10,502 nt of DNA from Desulfobacterales bacterium (GCA_007135795.1 SLIE01000370.1:1-10502); one strand, 5' to 3'; shown: positions 1 to 7,423, counted from the first letter of the stretch. Program-made: numbers and translations. The notes: generated from the sequence alone by a model not told the origin.

Positions 1-51
1 AAAGCCAAGAAGAGTATAAACAGTGACAAGATGATGATTCTTGAAAACCAT
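1..51 (-). CDS. Possible 5' end of an unidentified gene, cut by the window edge
   Basis: On the minus strand an ATG at 51-49 is preceded by AAAGGA (plus-strand 58-63) with a 6-nt spacer, a good ribosome binding site geometry. The frame stays open to the window edge and gives 17 residues, MVFKNHHLVTVYTLLGF, whose last part is hydrophobic and could begin a membrane segment. It lies downstream of, and in the same direction as, the FeoB-associated gene at 214-363, so the two could be co-transcribed. It does not resemble the start of FeoA or FeoB. So little sequence is visible that the family cannot be named and the gene itself is uncertain. Confidence 0.25.
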   Translation of the reverse strand, partial: MVFKNHHLVTVYTLLGF

Positions 52-213
52 TGAACGTCCTTTCCCACAACTTATTCATTAATTGAAGTTAATTGAAATG
101 GATATACTTCCCCGGTGATATATTTAAAACCTTCTGATTCGAACCTTTCTCAAGCGCCTATTGAGTTGTCGATCATCCCATTTTTGCAAGCCCCTTTCAT
201 CTTGTTTGCTGCG

Positions 214-363
214 TTATTTTTCATCGCAATTTTTTGAGTGATTACAAGTACCGCCGCATTCGCACCCGCAACCTGGTTTTTTTCCGGTAAGGCTTCTGTA
301 AATCGAATTCCCTGCCAAAAAAAATGCAATAGCAACAATCCCAAAAACAATTATAGTTTCCAA
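214..363 (-). CDS. FeoB-associated Cys-rich membrane protein (short, TTG start)
   Basis: This 49-residue protein has an N-terminal hydrophobic helix (about residues 4-19), then the basic stretch YRSLTGKK (22-29), then a Cys-rich tail with cysteines at 32, 34, 36, 40 and 46 (CGCEC, then C-x3-C, then a last Cys). That is the layout of the small FeoB-associated family: one transmembrane segment plus a cytoplasmic Cys cluster, normally encoded beside the ferrous iron transporter FeoB. Its exact role is unsettled; metal binding or assistance to FeoB is the usual suggestion. The start is TTG at 363-361. The perfect GGAGGT site lies 6 nt upstream (plus-strand 370-375), and no ATG in this frame keeps the helix. 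feoA and feoB are not in the window; if linked, they would lie beyond the left edge. A longer minus-strand frame at 150-350 overlaps it but has neither the ribosome binding site nor a recognisable motif. Confidence 0.75.
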   Translation of the reverse strand: METIIVFGIVAIAFFLAGNSIYRSLTGKKPGCGCECGGTCNHSKNCDEK

Positions 364-833
364 ATTGCTACCTCCGTTAATTATTTTCAGCTTAATTGTT
401 TAGACATTCCAAATTAAAGCATAAACGATGTTATTCCTCTTTACTTCCGCTCGCTACTCATCGTGTTATTGATTGCAACTCCCCGTGAATGTCATTTTGA
501 TTTAGTCATGCCATAGTCATTTAATGTAACTGAAAAAATATGTCAAGAAAATATATAAAAAATTTCGAGATGCCTTATCTCAGTGGATAGTGCGACAGCG
601 GCCAACAAAAAGTAAATCGAGTGATGAAAAATGCTTGTCAAATTTTACGCTATCTAAATCTTGATGTGTAATGTTTAAGTTTTTCCTGATTTGTTTTAGG
701 ATAGCTTAATAATTTGAATTGTCTTTGAAGTGGCCGGAAATATCGACTTTCACGCAGCGCAACAATTTATCAATTGCTGGTAATGAGCGGTACTGCCTGG
801 TTGATACGTATACCCCTGGCCTGGTAACTGGAC

Positions 834-880
834 CATGTGTACATGCAGGAATCAATGGACATGCACCTCGGTTACATGCA
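834..880. repeat. Three ACATGCA heptamers beside a CATGT/ACATG palindrome
   Basis: ACATGCA occurs at 841-847, 859-865 and 874-880, that is, at intervals of 18 and 15 bases. The first copy overlaps the right arm of the palindrome CATGT-GT-ACATG (834-845). Short, same-strand iterated sites upstream of an operon can be regulator binding sites, but no known operator is recognised here. The sites lie about 280-330 bp upstream of the fumC start. Confidence 0.35.
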
Positions 881-885
881 AAAAT

Positions 886-913
886 CTAACCGGGCAACAC
901 TGAGCCCAGTTAG
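886..913. other. Imperfect hairpin in the fumC upstream region
   Basis: CTAACCGGGC (886-895) and GCCCAGTTAG (904-913) pair in 9 of 10 positions around an 8-nt loop. No T-run follows on either strand, so an intrinsic terminator is not supported. It directly follows the ACATGCA repeats. Confidence 0.35.
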
Positions 914-984
914 TAGCAGACTTGTTTCTGTTTAGAATAAGTGTGATTTGTTTGGGATGGCTTGTAATAGATTCTACTGCACAC

Positions 985-1013
985 TTGACTGGAAACTATT
1001 TCATACTTAGCAT
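985..1013 (+). promoter_or_regulatory. Possible sigma70-type promoter for the fumC-gltA-acnA cluster
   Basis: TTGACT (985-990, 5 of 6 to TTGACA) is followed after 17 bases by TAGCAT (1008-1013, 4 of 6 to TATAAT). Transcription from here would give a 5' leader of about 140 nt before fumC. It is the best spaced candidate I found upstream of the cluster, but AT-rich spacers throw up such matches by chance. Confidence 0.3.
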
Positions 1014-1146
1014 GGTAAAGAACGTAAAAGTCCAATCTTACACAAACTCATAAACACTTTTTTGCAAGTGTCCTCATTTAAGCTTAATTTATTGTTGTAA
1101 CAAGGTGCTTTTGGCTCTTAAGGCGGTCCGTTTAGCATATTATAGT

Positions 1147-1153
1147 AAAGGTG
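1147..1153 (+). promoter_or_regulatory. Ribosome binding site that decides the fumC start
   Basis: AAAGGTG lies 9 nt upstream of the ATG at 1163. The in-frame GTG at 1151 falls inside this motif, so the ATG is the better start. Confidence 0.55.
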
Positions 1154-1162
1154 CCTAACATT

Positions 1163-2542
1163 ATGGCTTCCACGAAATTCCGGGAAGAAATTGACAGCCT
1201 GGGTAAGGTCATGGTGCCTGATGAAGCTTATTACGGCCCCCAGACGCAGCGGGCAATGGAAAATTTTACCATCAGCCGGCATCGGTTTCCGCACACCTTC
1301 ATTTCCAACATCGCATTGATCAAGAAGCACGGGGCAACCGTGAATACCGAACTGGGCCTGGTTGATGCCAAAATATCAGCGGCCATAAAACAAGCCGCCG
1401 GGGAGGTTATCGAAGGAAAGTTTTCAAAGGATTTCCTGTTGGATGTCTTTCAAAGCGGATCAGGCACCAACACCAACATGAATGTAAACGAGGTGATCGC
1501 AACCCGTGCCAATGAGTTGCTTACCGGAAAAAGGCGCACCAAATCGCCCGTTCATCCCAACGATCATGTTAATTGCTGTCAGTCCAGCAACGATGTTTTC
1601 CCCACGGCGATTCGGATGACCGCATTGATGATGATCGCGCGGAAGCTGGTACCCGGGCTTCAAATGCTGAATGAATCGCTTGGGAAAAAAAGCCTTGAAT
1701 TTTCCCATATCCGGAAAATCGGCAGGACCCATCTTCAGGATGCCGTGGTCATGAGTCTGGGTGAAGAATTTTCCGGGTATGCCATGCAGGCCGCACTGGC
1801 TGTAAAGCGATTGGATGCTGTGCAGGAAAGATTGCTTTCGCTCCCTTTGGGAGGGACCGCGGTCGGGACCGGTTTAAATGCCCACAAGGATTTCGCTCCC
1901 CGCGTGATTGCGGAAATTTCGAAAACCACGGGACTTGCATTTCGCGAGACGCAAAATCATTTTGAGGCCCAGGCCTGCATGGACACGGAAGTGGAAGCCA
2001 TGGGCGCACTTAAAACCATAGCGGTCAGCATGATAAAAATTGCAAATGATATCCGGTGGCTGGCTTCAGGCCCCCACTGCGGCCTCGGTGAAATTCAACT
2101 GCCGGCAATCACCCCCGGGTCGTCCATTATGCCCGGGAAAGTCAACCCGATCATCTGCGAGGCGGTTATCCAGGCTGCGACGCAGGTAATCGGAAACGAC
2201 GCCGCTGTTTGCCATGGCGGTACGGGAGGGTATTTCGAGATAAATCTGATGCAACCGATGATCGCCCACAATCTGTTTGGCGCCATTGAACTGCTTGCAA
2301 ACAGTGCGGTGCTCCTTTGTGAGAAATGCATTTCAGGCATAACGGCAAACGAGGCTAAATGCGAAGAATACGTGAATAAAAGCCTGGCGGTCGTCACTGT
2401 TCTGGTGCCTCACATCGGGTATGACAGGGCTTCGCAGATTGCAAAAAATGCGTATGAATCGAAAATCAGCGTGGAGGAAGCGGCAATCCGTGAAAACATA
2501 ATGCCCACGGAAAAGCTCAGGGCAATTCTTTATGATAAGTGA
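1163..2542 (+). CDS. fumC: Fumarate hydratase, class II (FumC)
   Basis: Catalyses the reversible hydration of fumarate to (S)-malate in the cytoplasm; class II enzymes are iron-free homotetramers of the fumarase/aspartase superfamily. From the ATG at 1163 the protein has 459 residues, the usual length. Visible motifs are SGSGT (98-102), HPNDHVN (131-137, the B-site region), SSND (141-144), GRTH (187-190, with the conserved His) and the superfamily signature GSSIMPGKVNP (319-329, with catalytic Ser321 in the mobile loop). NPHIGYD-like PHIGYD near 416-421 and THLQDA fit fumarase better than aspartase, although THLQDAV is slightly aspartase-like. An in-frame GTG at 1151 would add MPNI. An unusual Cys-Cys pair (138-139) replaces the Lys/Met/Arg/Ala-Ser pair common before QSSND. 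It is the first gene of the cluster, followed by gltA after 64 bp. Confidence 0.93.
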   Translation: MASTKFREEIDSLGKVMVPDEAYYGPQTQRAMENFTISRHRFPHTFISNIALIKKHGATVNTELGLVDAKISAAIKQAAGEVIEGKFSKDFLLDVFQSGSGTNTNMNVNEVIATRANELLTGKRRTKSPVHPNDHVNCCQSSNDVFPTAIRMTALMMIARKLVPGLQMLNESLGKKSLEFSHIRKIGRTHLQDAVVMSLGEEFSGYAMQAALAVKRLDAVQERLLSLPLGGTAVGTGLNAHKDFAPRVIAEISKTTGLAFRETQNHFEAQACMDTEVEAMGALKTIAVSMIKIANDIRWLASGPHCGLGEIQLPAITPGSSIMPGKVNPIICEAVIQAATQVIGNDAAVCHGGTGGYFEINLMQPMIAHNLFGAIELLANSAVLLCEKCISGITANEAKCEEYVNKSLAVVTVLVPHIGYDRASQIAKNAYESKISVEEAAIRENIMPTEKLRAILYDK

Positions 2543-2593
2543 TCCGGTCTTGCAGGCAGGACCTGGTTACTTCGATTGCGAACCAATTAGCCG

Positions 2594-2599
2594 AAAGGA
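2594..2599 (+). promoter_or_regulatory. Ribosome binding site that decides the gltA start
   Basis: AAAGGA lies 7 nt upstream of the ATG at 2607. The frame is open further upstream to an ATG at 2532 that overlaps the fumC end, but that ATG has no comparable site and the extra 25 residues look nothing like citrate synthase. Confidence 0.65.
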
Positions 2600-2606
2600 A
2601 AAAAAT

Positions 2607-3803
2607 ATGACAGGCGAGAATCAGTCGTTTAAGGATACAGGGTTACGGGGTGTAAAAGTGGCTTCAACCCGCATCAGCAATGTAATCGGAGATGAAGGAA
2701 AACTGATCTACCGGGGGTACCTGATCAATGACCTCGCAAAGAATGCAACCTTTGAGGAGGTCTGCTATCTGATGCTTCATGAGAGATTGCCCGGGGTCCG
2801 GGAGCTCGAGGATTTCAGTAGTGAACTGAAGCGTAGAAGGGGTGTGGAAGATGAAATGATCGATGCGCTTAAAACAAGACCTGCCGGGTCCAATCCCATG
2901 GATATTCTGCAGGGGAGTATCGCGTTTCTGGCAAATCACCATCCTCACCCGGCGCTCATGACGCGCGAAAACGAACTCGACATCGGGATCTCCCTGATTG
3001 CAAAAATGCCCACCCTCATGGCAGCATTCGACCGGATTCGCAATGGGAGGGACCCTGTCAGCCCGAACTCGGATTTAGGCCACGCGGCCAATTTTCTATA
3101 CATGCTCACGGGAGAAGTCCCAAAGCGGGAAATTGAAAGAATCTTTGATATATGCCTTGTGCTGCATGCCGAGCACTCCTTTAATGCCTCCACGTTTACC
3201 GCTCGCCAGATCTCGTCCACGCGGGCGCATATGTTTGCATCCATTTCCGGTGCGGTCGGTTCACTCTCCGGCGATCTTCATGGCGGGGCAAACGAGAGGG
3301 TTATGGAGATGCTGATGGAAATCGGCAGCGTCGATGCCATTGATGATTACATACGTAAACAGTTCGAATCCGGTGGCAAAATTATGGGGATGGGGCATTC
3401 GGTCTATAAAACCAAGGACCCGAGAGCGCGGATACTGGAACCGATGGTAAAAGACGTAAGCGAGCTGAATGGAGATAAGAAGTGGTATGAGATTGCCACG
3501 ACGCTTGAAAAAAAGGCGTTGGCGGCGTTTACGGAAAAAGGGAAAACCGGCATTCACGCCAATGTCGATTTTTATAGCGGCGCGCTGTATTACCAGTTAA
3601 ACATACCCATTGATTTGTTCACGCCGGTTTTTGCAATTTCCCGGATCTCCGGCTGGATCGCCCATGTTATCGAGGAGCAGTTTGCCGAAGCAGCACCCAA
3701 GCCCATGCTGTATCGTCCGTCTGCCGATTACGTCGGAGAATATTGCGGGCCGGATGAGTGCAAGTTTGTACCTGTAGAAGAAAGGCAGGCGACAAGCACA
3801 TGA
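2607..3803 (+). CDS. gltA: Citrate synthase (Si-type family)
   Basis: Condenses acetyl-CoA with oxaloacetate to citrate and CoA, the entry step of the oxidative TCA cycle, in the cytoplasm. The protein has 398 residues from the ATG at 2607, typical of the shorter dimeric (type I) enzymes rather than the roughly 430-residue hexameric E. coli type. The catalytic triad is visible: His225 in DLHGGANE, His264 in GMGHSVYK and Asp321 in NVDFYSG. LHAEHSFNAS (186-195) and the substrate-binding Arg370 in YRPSADYVG are also present, and the N-terminal IYRGY (34-38) is characteristic of the family. 2-Methylcitrate synthases share these motifs, so that activity cannot be excluded from sequence, but the aconitase and fumarase neighbours favour citrate synthase. 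It is not the unrelated Re-citrate synthase known from some anaerobes. It lies 64 bp after fumC and 22 bp before acnA. Confidence 0.92.
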   Translation: MTGENQSFKDTGLRGVKVASTRISNVIGDEGKLIYRGYLINDLAKNATFEEVCYLMLHERLPGVRELEDFSSELKRRRGVEDEMIDALKTRPAGSNPMDILQGSIAFLANHHPHPALMTRENELDIGISLIAKMPTLMAAFDRIRNGRDPVSPNSDLGHAANFLYMLTGEVPKREIERIFDICLVLHAEHSFNASTFTARQISSTRAHMFASISGAVGSLSGDLHGGANERVMEMLMEIGSVDAIDDYIRKQFESGGKIMGMGHSVYKTKDPRARILEPMVKDVSELNGDKKWYEIATTLEKKALAAFTEKGKTGIHANVDFYSGALYYQLNIPIDLFTPVFAISRISGWIAHVIEEQFAEAAPKPMLYRPSADYVGEYCGPDECKFVPVEERQATST

Positions 3804-3825
3804 TATCAGAGGGGGAACAAAACCG

Positions 3826-6609
3826 ATGATTGTCTCCATAAATTCTTTTGACACGGCAGAAGAAAACAATTTTGAAGATGAGCCGTTTGTTGTTTTTTCT
3901 CTTCCAAAACTTGCACGGCAATTACAGGTCGATATTACAAAACTTCCCGTAAGCATTCGGATTTTAATTGAAAATCAATTGCGTAATGAAGACGGGGTGC
4001 TGGTTACGAAAACGCATATTGAATCACTGGCAAGATGGCGGCCCGACTTCAAGGAAAAGGAGGAGGTCGCATTCTTGCCGGCGCGGGTCCTGATGCAGGA
4101 TTTTACAGGGGTCCCGTCGGTGGTCGATCTTGCGGCCATGCGGGATGCAATGGCGGCATTGGGCGGAAACCCGGACCGGATCAATCCGCAAATCCCGGTT
4201 GATCTTATCATCGATCATTCCGTTCAGGTGAATAAATTCGGCACAACGGATGCGCTTGCCGCCAATGCGAAAATCGAGTTTTTGCATAACCATGAGCGGT
4301 ATGAGTTTCTGAAGTGGGGGCAGAAAAACCTGGAAGATTTCAATGTTGTCCCGCCAGCAACAGGGATTTGTCACCAGGTCAACCTGGAATACTTGGCCAG
4401 TGTTGTGGTGGAAAAAGAGATGCACGGAAAAAAGTATCTCTATCCGGATACTTTGGTGGGGCTCGATTCGCACACAACCATGATAAATGGTATCGGCGTC
4501 CTGGGATGGGGGGTTGGCGGCATCGAGGCGGAAGCCGTCATGCTCGGCCAGCCATATTATTTTCTTACCCCCGAGGTAATCGGATTTGAGTTGACGGGTC
4601 AAATGTCCGACACGGCGACTGCCACGGACCTGGTCCTGACCATTACGAAAATGATGCGTGAAAAAGGCGTGGTTGGCAAGTTCATTGAATTCTTTGGAGA
4701 GGGGTTGACTTCTCTCAGCATCCCCGACAGGGCCACGATTGCCAATATGACGCCTGAATTCGGCGCGACTGCAACGTATTTTCCGGTGGATCGCCGAACG
4801 CTTGAATACCTGGTATTTACCGGACGATCTGCCGCGCATGCCCGGTTGATCGAAGACTATCTTACCATGCAGCAGATTTTTTATTCACCGGATATAACCC
4901 CACCTGTTTTTACGGAAACCATGCGTCTGGATCTTGGCAGCATCGTATCTTCCGTGGCGGGACCTATACGCCCCCACGAGCAGGTTCCCCTTTCCGCGTT
5001 AAAACATGATTTTGCCGAAAATTATAAAAATATTTTTGAACAAAAACCTTCCACGGACCAAAAGCTTGGGGTCTGGGAGCATGAAGGCGGCGCAGTGGTC
5101 AACTCGCGCGAATTGTCAGAAAAATTCATTTCCCGTAAAACCGCCAATGTCAAGGGCGCACCGGTTAATCGCCCCTATGAAAGTTTCTTTCTTGAACACG
5201 GGTCGGTTGTGATCGCAGCCATTACCAGTTGTACGAACACCTCAAATCCCAGTGTGCTGCTCGGCGCCGGCCTGGTTGCAAAAAACGCGGTCGAGCATGG
5301 GCTTCGGGTCCGGCCCTGGGTGAAAACCAGCCTGGCCCCGGGTTCAAAGGTGGTTGTCGACTACCTTGTTAAAGCGGGATACATGCCGTACCTGGAAGCA
5401 CTCGGGTTCCACGTGATAGCCTACGGTTGCACCACTTGCATTGGCAATAGCGGGCCGTTATACAAGGATGTGGCCAAAGTGGTGGAAGAAACGGGCATGA
5501 CCGTTGCTTCGGTATTGAGCGGGAACCGGAATTTTGAAGGCCGGATCAACCCGCTGACCCGCGCCAATTACCTGGCCTCCCCCATGCTTGTGGTGGCGTT
5601 TGCCCTGGCCGGCACGGTAAATATTGATATGGAAACAGAGCCGCTGCAGCACGATCCCAACTCCGAGCCCGTTTTTCTTCGGGATATATGGCCTTCGCAG
5701 AGCCAGATCAGTGATGCAATGGCGTCATTGAATACCGATATGTTCATCTCGCAATACGCCAATATTTACGAAGGGGATGAAAACTGGAAGGATCTGCGTG
5801 CACCCATCGGTAAACGGTATGAATGGGACAAGAATTCCACGTACATTCAAGCGCCGCCGTTCTTTTCAGGTTTGTCCCGTGAAATCCCCGAGGTGCACGA
5901 TATCTCTGCCGCGCGAGTCCTTGCGCTTCTGGGGGATACCATCACCACAGATCACATCTCTCCGGCAGGCAGCATCGCTGAAGACAGCCCGGCCGGGCGT
6001 TATCTGCTGGAAAACGGGGTGAAAAAAGAAGATTTCAATTCTTACGGTTCCCGGCGTGGCAATCACGAGGTCATGGAGCGTGGGACATTTGCCAATGTGC
6101 GGCTTGCAAATCAATTGGTTCCTGGAAAGCAAGGCGGATGGACGCTTTATATCCCCGATAATGAAATAACGAGCATATACGAAGGATCGAAAAAATATCG
6201 CGAAAACGGGACGCCCCTGATTGTAATTGCGGGCAAGGCCTACGGTTCAGGCAGTTCCCGGGATTGGGCCGCAAAAGGAACGCTGCTGCTGGGTGTACGC
6301 GCCGTGATTGCAGAGAGTTTCGAACGTATTCACAGGAGCAACCTGGTTGCCATGGGCGTACTCCCCCTTGAATTTAAAACCGGTGAAAATGCCGCATCTC
6401 TTGGTTTGAGCGGCCATGAAGTCTATCACCTGGAAGGGCTGCAACGCAATCTTTTCCCCGGTGGACCGCTCAATGTCCGGGTAGTAGATCCCGATGGCAG
6501 CGAGAGACACTTTACAGTCACGATCCGGCTCGATTCACCCATCGAGGTTGATTATTATCGCCATGGGGGCATTTTGCAGTATGTAATTCGCAGGATGCTT
6601 AATGAATGA
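3826..6609 (+). CDS. acnA: Aconitate hydratase A
   Basis: Isomerises citrate to isocitrate via cis-aconitate using a [4Fe-4S] cluster, in the cytoplasm. The protein has 927 residues, slightly longer than the usual 890-900 of the AcnA/IRP1 group. Cluster ligands are Cys469 in SCTNTSNPS and Cys535/Cys538 in YGCTTCIGNSGP. Other landmarks are GLDSHTTM (212-219), GDTITTDHISPAGSI (703-717, start of the swivel C-terminal domain) and GSGSSRDWAAKG (807-818) with the catalytic Ser-Arg-Asp region. AGAGGGGG (3808-3815) about 10 nt upstream of the ATG supports the start. It follows gltA by 22 bp and is probably co-transcribed with it. It is the last gene of the cluster and is followed by a GC-rich hairpin and T-run. 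The protein appears complete, with no missing ligand. Confidence 0.95.
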   Translation: MIVSINSFDTAEENNFEDEPFVVFSLPKLARQLQVDITKLPVSIRILIENQLRNEDGVLVTKTHIESLARWRPDFKEKEEVAFLPARVLMQDFTGVPSVVDLAAMRDAMAALGGNPDRINPQIPVDLIIDHSVQVNKFGTTDALAANAKIEFLHNHERYEFLKWGQKNLEDFNVVPPATGICHQVNLEYLASVVVEKEMHGKKYLYPDTLVGLDSHTTMINGIGVLGWGVGGIEAEAVMLGQPYYFLTPEVIGFELTGQMSDTATATDLVLTITKMMREKGVVGKFIEFFGEGLTSLSIPDRATIANMTPEFGATATYFPVDRRTLEYLVFTGRSAAHARLIEDYLTMQQIFYSPDITPPVFTETMRLDLGSIVSSVAGPIRPHEQVPLSALKHDFAENYKNIFEQKPSTDQKLGVWEHEGGAVVNSRELSEKFISRKTANVKGAPVNRPYESFFLEHGSVVIAAITSCTNTSNPSVLLGAGLVAKNAVEHGLRVRPWVKTSLAPGSKVVVDYLVKAGYMPYLEALGFHVIAYGCTTCIGNSGPLYKDVAKVVEETGMTVASVLSGNRNFEGRINPLTRANYLASPMLVVAFALAGTVNIDMETEPLQHDPNSEPVFLRDIWPSQSQISDAMASLNTDMFISQYANIYEGDENWKDLRAPIGKRYEWDKNSTYIQAPPFFSGLSREIPEVHDISAARVLALLGDTITTDHISPAGSIAEDSPAGRYLLENGVKKEDFNSYGSRRGNHEVMERGTFANVRLANQLVPGKQGGWTLYIPDNEITSIYEGSKKYRENGTPLIVIAGKAYGSGSSRDWAAKGTLLLGVRAVIAESFERIHRSNLVAMGVLPLEFKTGENAASLGLSGHEVYHLEGLQRNLFPGGPLNVRVVDPDGSERHFTVTIRLDSPIEVDYYRHGGILQYVIRRMLNE

Positions 6610-6755
6610 TTCAAGGTCACGGATACATCCGGCTGCGGACAATAGGTTCGATTTCTTACAAAAGGAATATTATCAACTTGTTTGAATCGTATATGCCGGA
6701 CTTATTGTCAAGACACCTTTCAAATAACCGGCTTGACGTCCACAGTCTGGTCAGA

Positions 6756-6930
6756 CCTGGGAGCGCCAGGCTCCTGCCTGGCTTAAGACCCGGGCGATAG
6801 CCCGGTGGGGATTTGTTTTTTTGAAACAATTTATCAGTTATGTTTCAGAGGCAATGTGCAGGCTTGCCTGGGAATAACGGGCTTTGCCCGGTTTAAAGGG
6901 CATGCCAGGCAGGAGCCTGGCGCTTCCAGG
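6756..6930. repeat. Paired-hairpin inverted repeat (REP/BIME-like or MITE-like)
   Basis: The 27-nt ends at 6756-6782 and 6904-6930 are inverted copies matching at 26 of 27 positions. Each end contains its own hairpin, CCAGGC-N4-GCCTGG. Next to it on the inner side is a second GC hairpin: CCGGGC-GATA-GCCCGG at 6790-6805 on the left and CGGGC-TTT-GCCCG at 6878-6890 on the right. The unit is therefore a double hairpin present twice in opposite orientation, about 70 bp apart. This is the architecture of REP pairs moved by RAYT-type transposases, or of small non-autonomous elements. No transposase is present here. Its place right after an operon fits the usual location of such repeats. Confidence 0.75.
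6790..6822 (+). terminator. Candidate terminator of the fumC-gltA-acnA transcript
   Basis: The perfect 6-bp GC stem CCGGGC/GCCCGG (6790-6805) with a GATA loop is followed after a few bases by ATTTGTTTTTTT (6811-6822). The gap between stem and T-run makes it weaker than a classic intrinsic terminator. It belongs to the larger inverted repeat, so the repeat may have been recruited as a terminator. It lies about 180 bp after the acnA stop. Confidence 0.4.
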
Positions 6931-7115
6931 GGGAAGCTGTGCAGGAGAAATCAAAAATGGGTGACGTCGTAAACCATTGACTTCATTTTAATAATTTACA
7001 GTTGCCCAGAATGCTTATATATTGATAGCCTCACCGATTTTATGATTTTATACGCGTGCATCCTCGTTGACGCCGCTAATAACGGTTGGCCTGATCTCTG
7101 ACCATATAAAATGAT

Positions 7116-7306
7116 CAATTTCAAACGGGTGGTGCCGGGTATTGCCCGTGGCAACAATTGCAGGAGGTTGCTTATAGCTCTTGGCGAAGCGTAGATAAAG
7201 CGCCCTGTGGCCCTGCCGTTTATCACAAGGCGCATCGAAATTTCTCAGATATAAGCGTTCTCCTGCCGTTGCCAGGGCAACACCCGGTGCCGCCCGGGTG
7301 AAATTG
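7116..7306. repeat. Degenerate inverted repeat of about 190 bp
   Basis: Blocks in the left half recur in order, reverse-complemented, in the right half: CAATTTCA (7116/7299), CCGGGT (7135/7282), TTGCCC (7142/7275), TGGCAAC (7149/7268), GCAGGAG (7160/7260), GCTTATA (7170/7250) and GCGCCCTGTG versus one-mismatch CACAAGGCGC (7200/7224). The midpoints all fall within 7211-7217, so this is one concentric structure with small indels. A further hairpin CACCCGG/CCGGGTG lies in the right arm (7281-7299). It could be a decayed non-autonomous mobile element, two inverted copies of a dispersed repeat, or a structured RNA. It shares no sequence with the repeat at 6756-6930 beyond GC-rich composition. Confidence 0.65.
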
Positions 7307-7423
7307 TCCTTTTGCAACAAAATTTCAGTCAAGTCTTTCATTAGTTTTTAATTTTTTCTGAACAATTACGATTTTTTAAGAAATTATCAAAAGAGTAATG
7401 CTTTGTTACGCCTGTTAAAGTTA

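Larger units (their letters stand above)
364..1150. other. Long AT-rich intergenic region without a convincing gene
   Basis: About 790 bases separate the divergent FeoB-associated gene and fumC. No reading frame with a ribosome binding site or protein-like composition was found. It should hold the promoters of both genes. Visible structure consists of a triple heptamer with a short palindrome (834-880), an imperfect hairpin (886-913), a small stem ACACTT/AAGTGT (1054-1071) and a possible sigma70-type promoter at 985-1013. The part from 400 to 760 is AT-rich and shows no repeat I can support. Confidence 0.6.

Noticed and set aside
136..147. T-loop-like GGTTCGAATC on the minus strand
   Set aside because: The flanking bases do not form a 5-bp T stem and no other tRNA arms are present.
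150..350. Minus-strand 66-codon frame with a hydrophobic start
   Set aside because: It lacks a good ribosome binding site and overlaps, in another frame, the better supported FeoB-associated gene at 214-363.
575..600. tRNA D-arm-like sequence CTCAGTGGATAGTGCGAC
   Set aside because: No acceptor, anticodon or T-arm pairing follows, so it is not a tRNA; at most a chance match or remnant.
1111..1143. TTGGCT ... TATTAT as a promoter for fumC
   Set aside because: The 21-bp spacing is too long, and transcription would start at or after the ribosome binding site.
2532..2606. Upstream ATG that would extend citrate synthase by 25 residues and overlap fumC
   Set aside because: No ribosome binding site and no family resemblance in the extension; the ATG at 2607 has AAAGGA at 7 nt.
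4024..4839. 271-codon minus-strand frame
   Set aside because: It is a shadow inside acnA, whose plus-strand protein is unmistakable.
6606..6800. 64-codon plus-strand frame overlapping the acnA stop
   Set aside because: Its second half is the GC hairpin repeat, and the product has no recognisable features; probably spurious despite the ATGA-like overlap.
7048..7341. 97-codon minus-strand frame (and a 79-codon frame at 6996-7235)
   Set aside because: They sit on the degenerate palindrome, have no clear ribosome binding site and resemble no family I know. I keep a small chance that the 97-codon frame is real.
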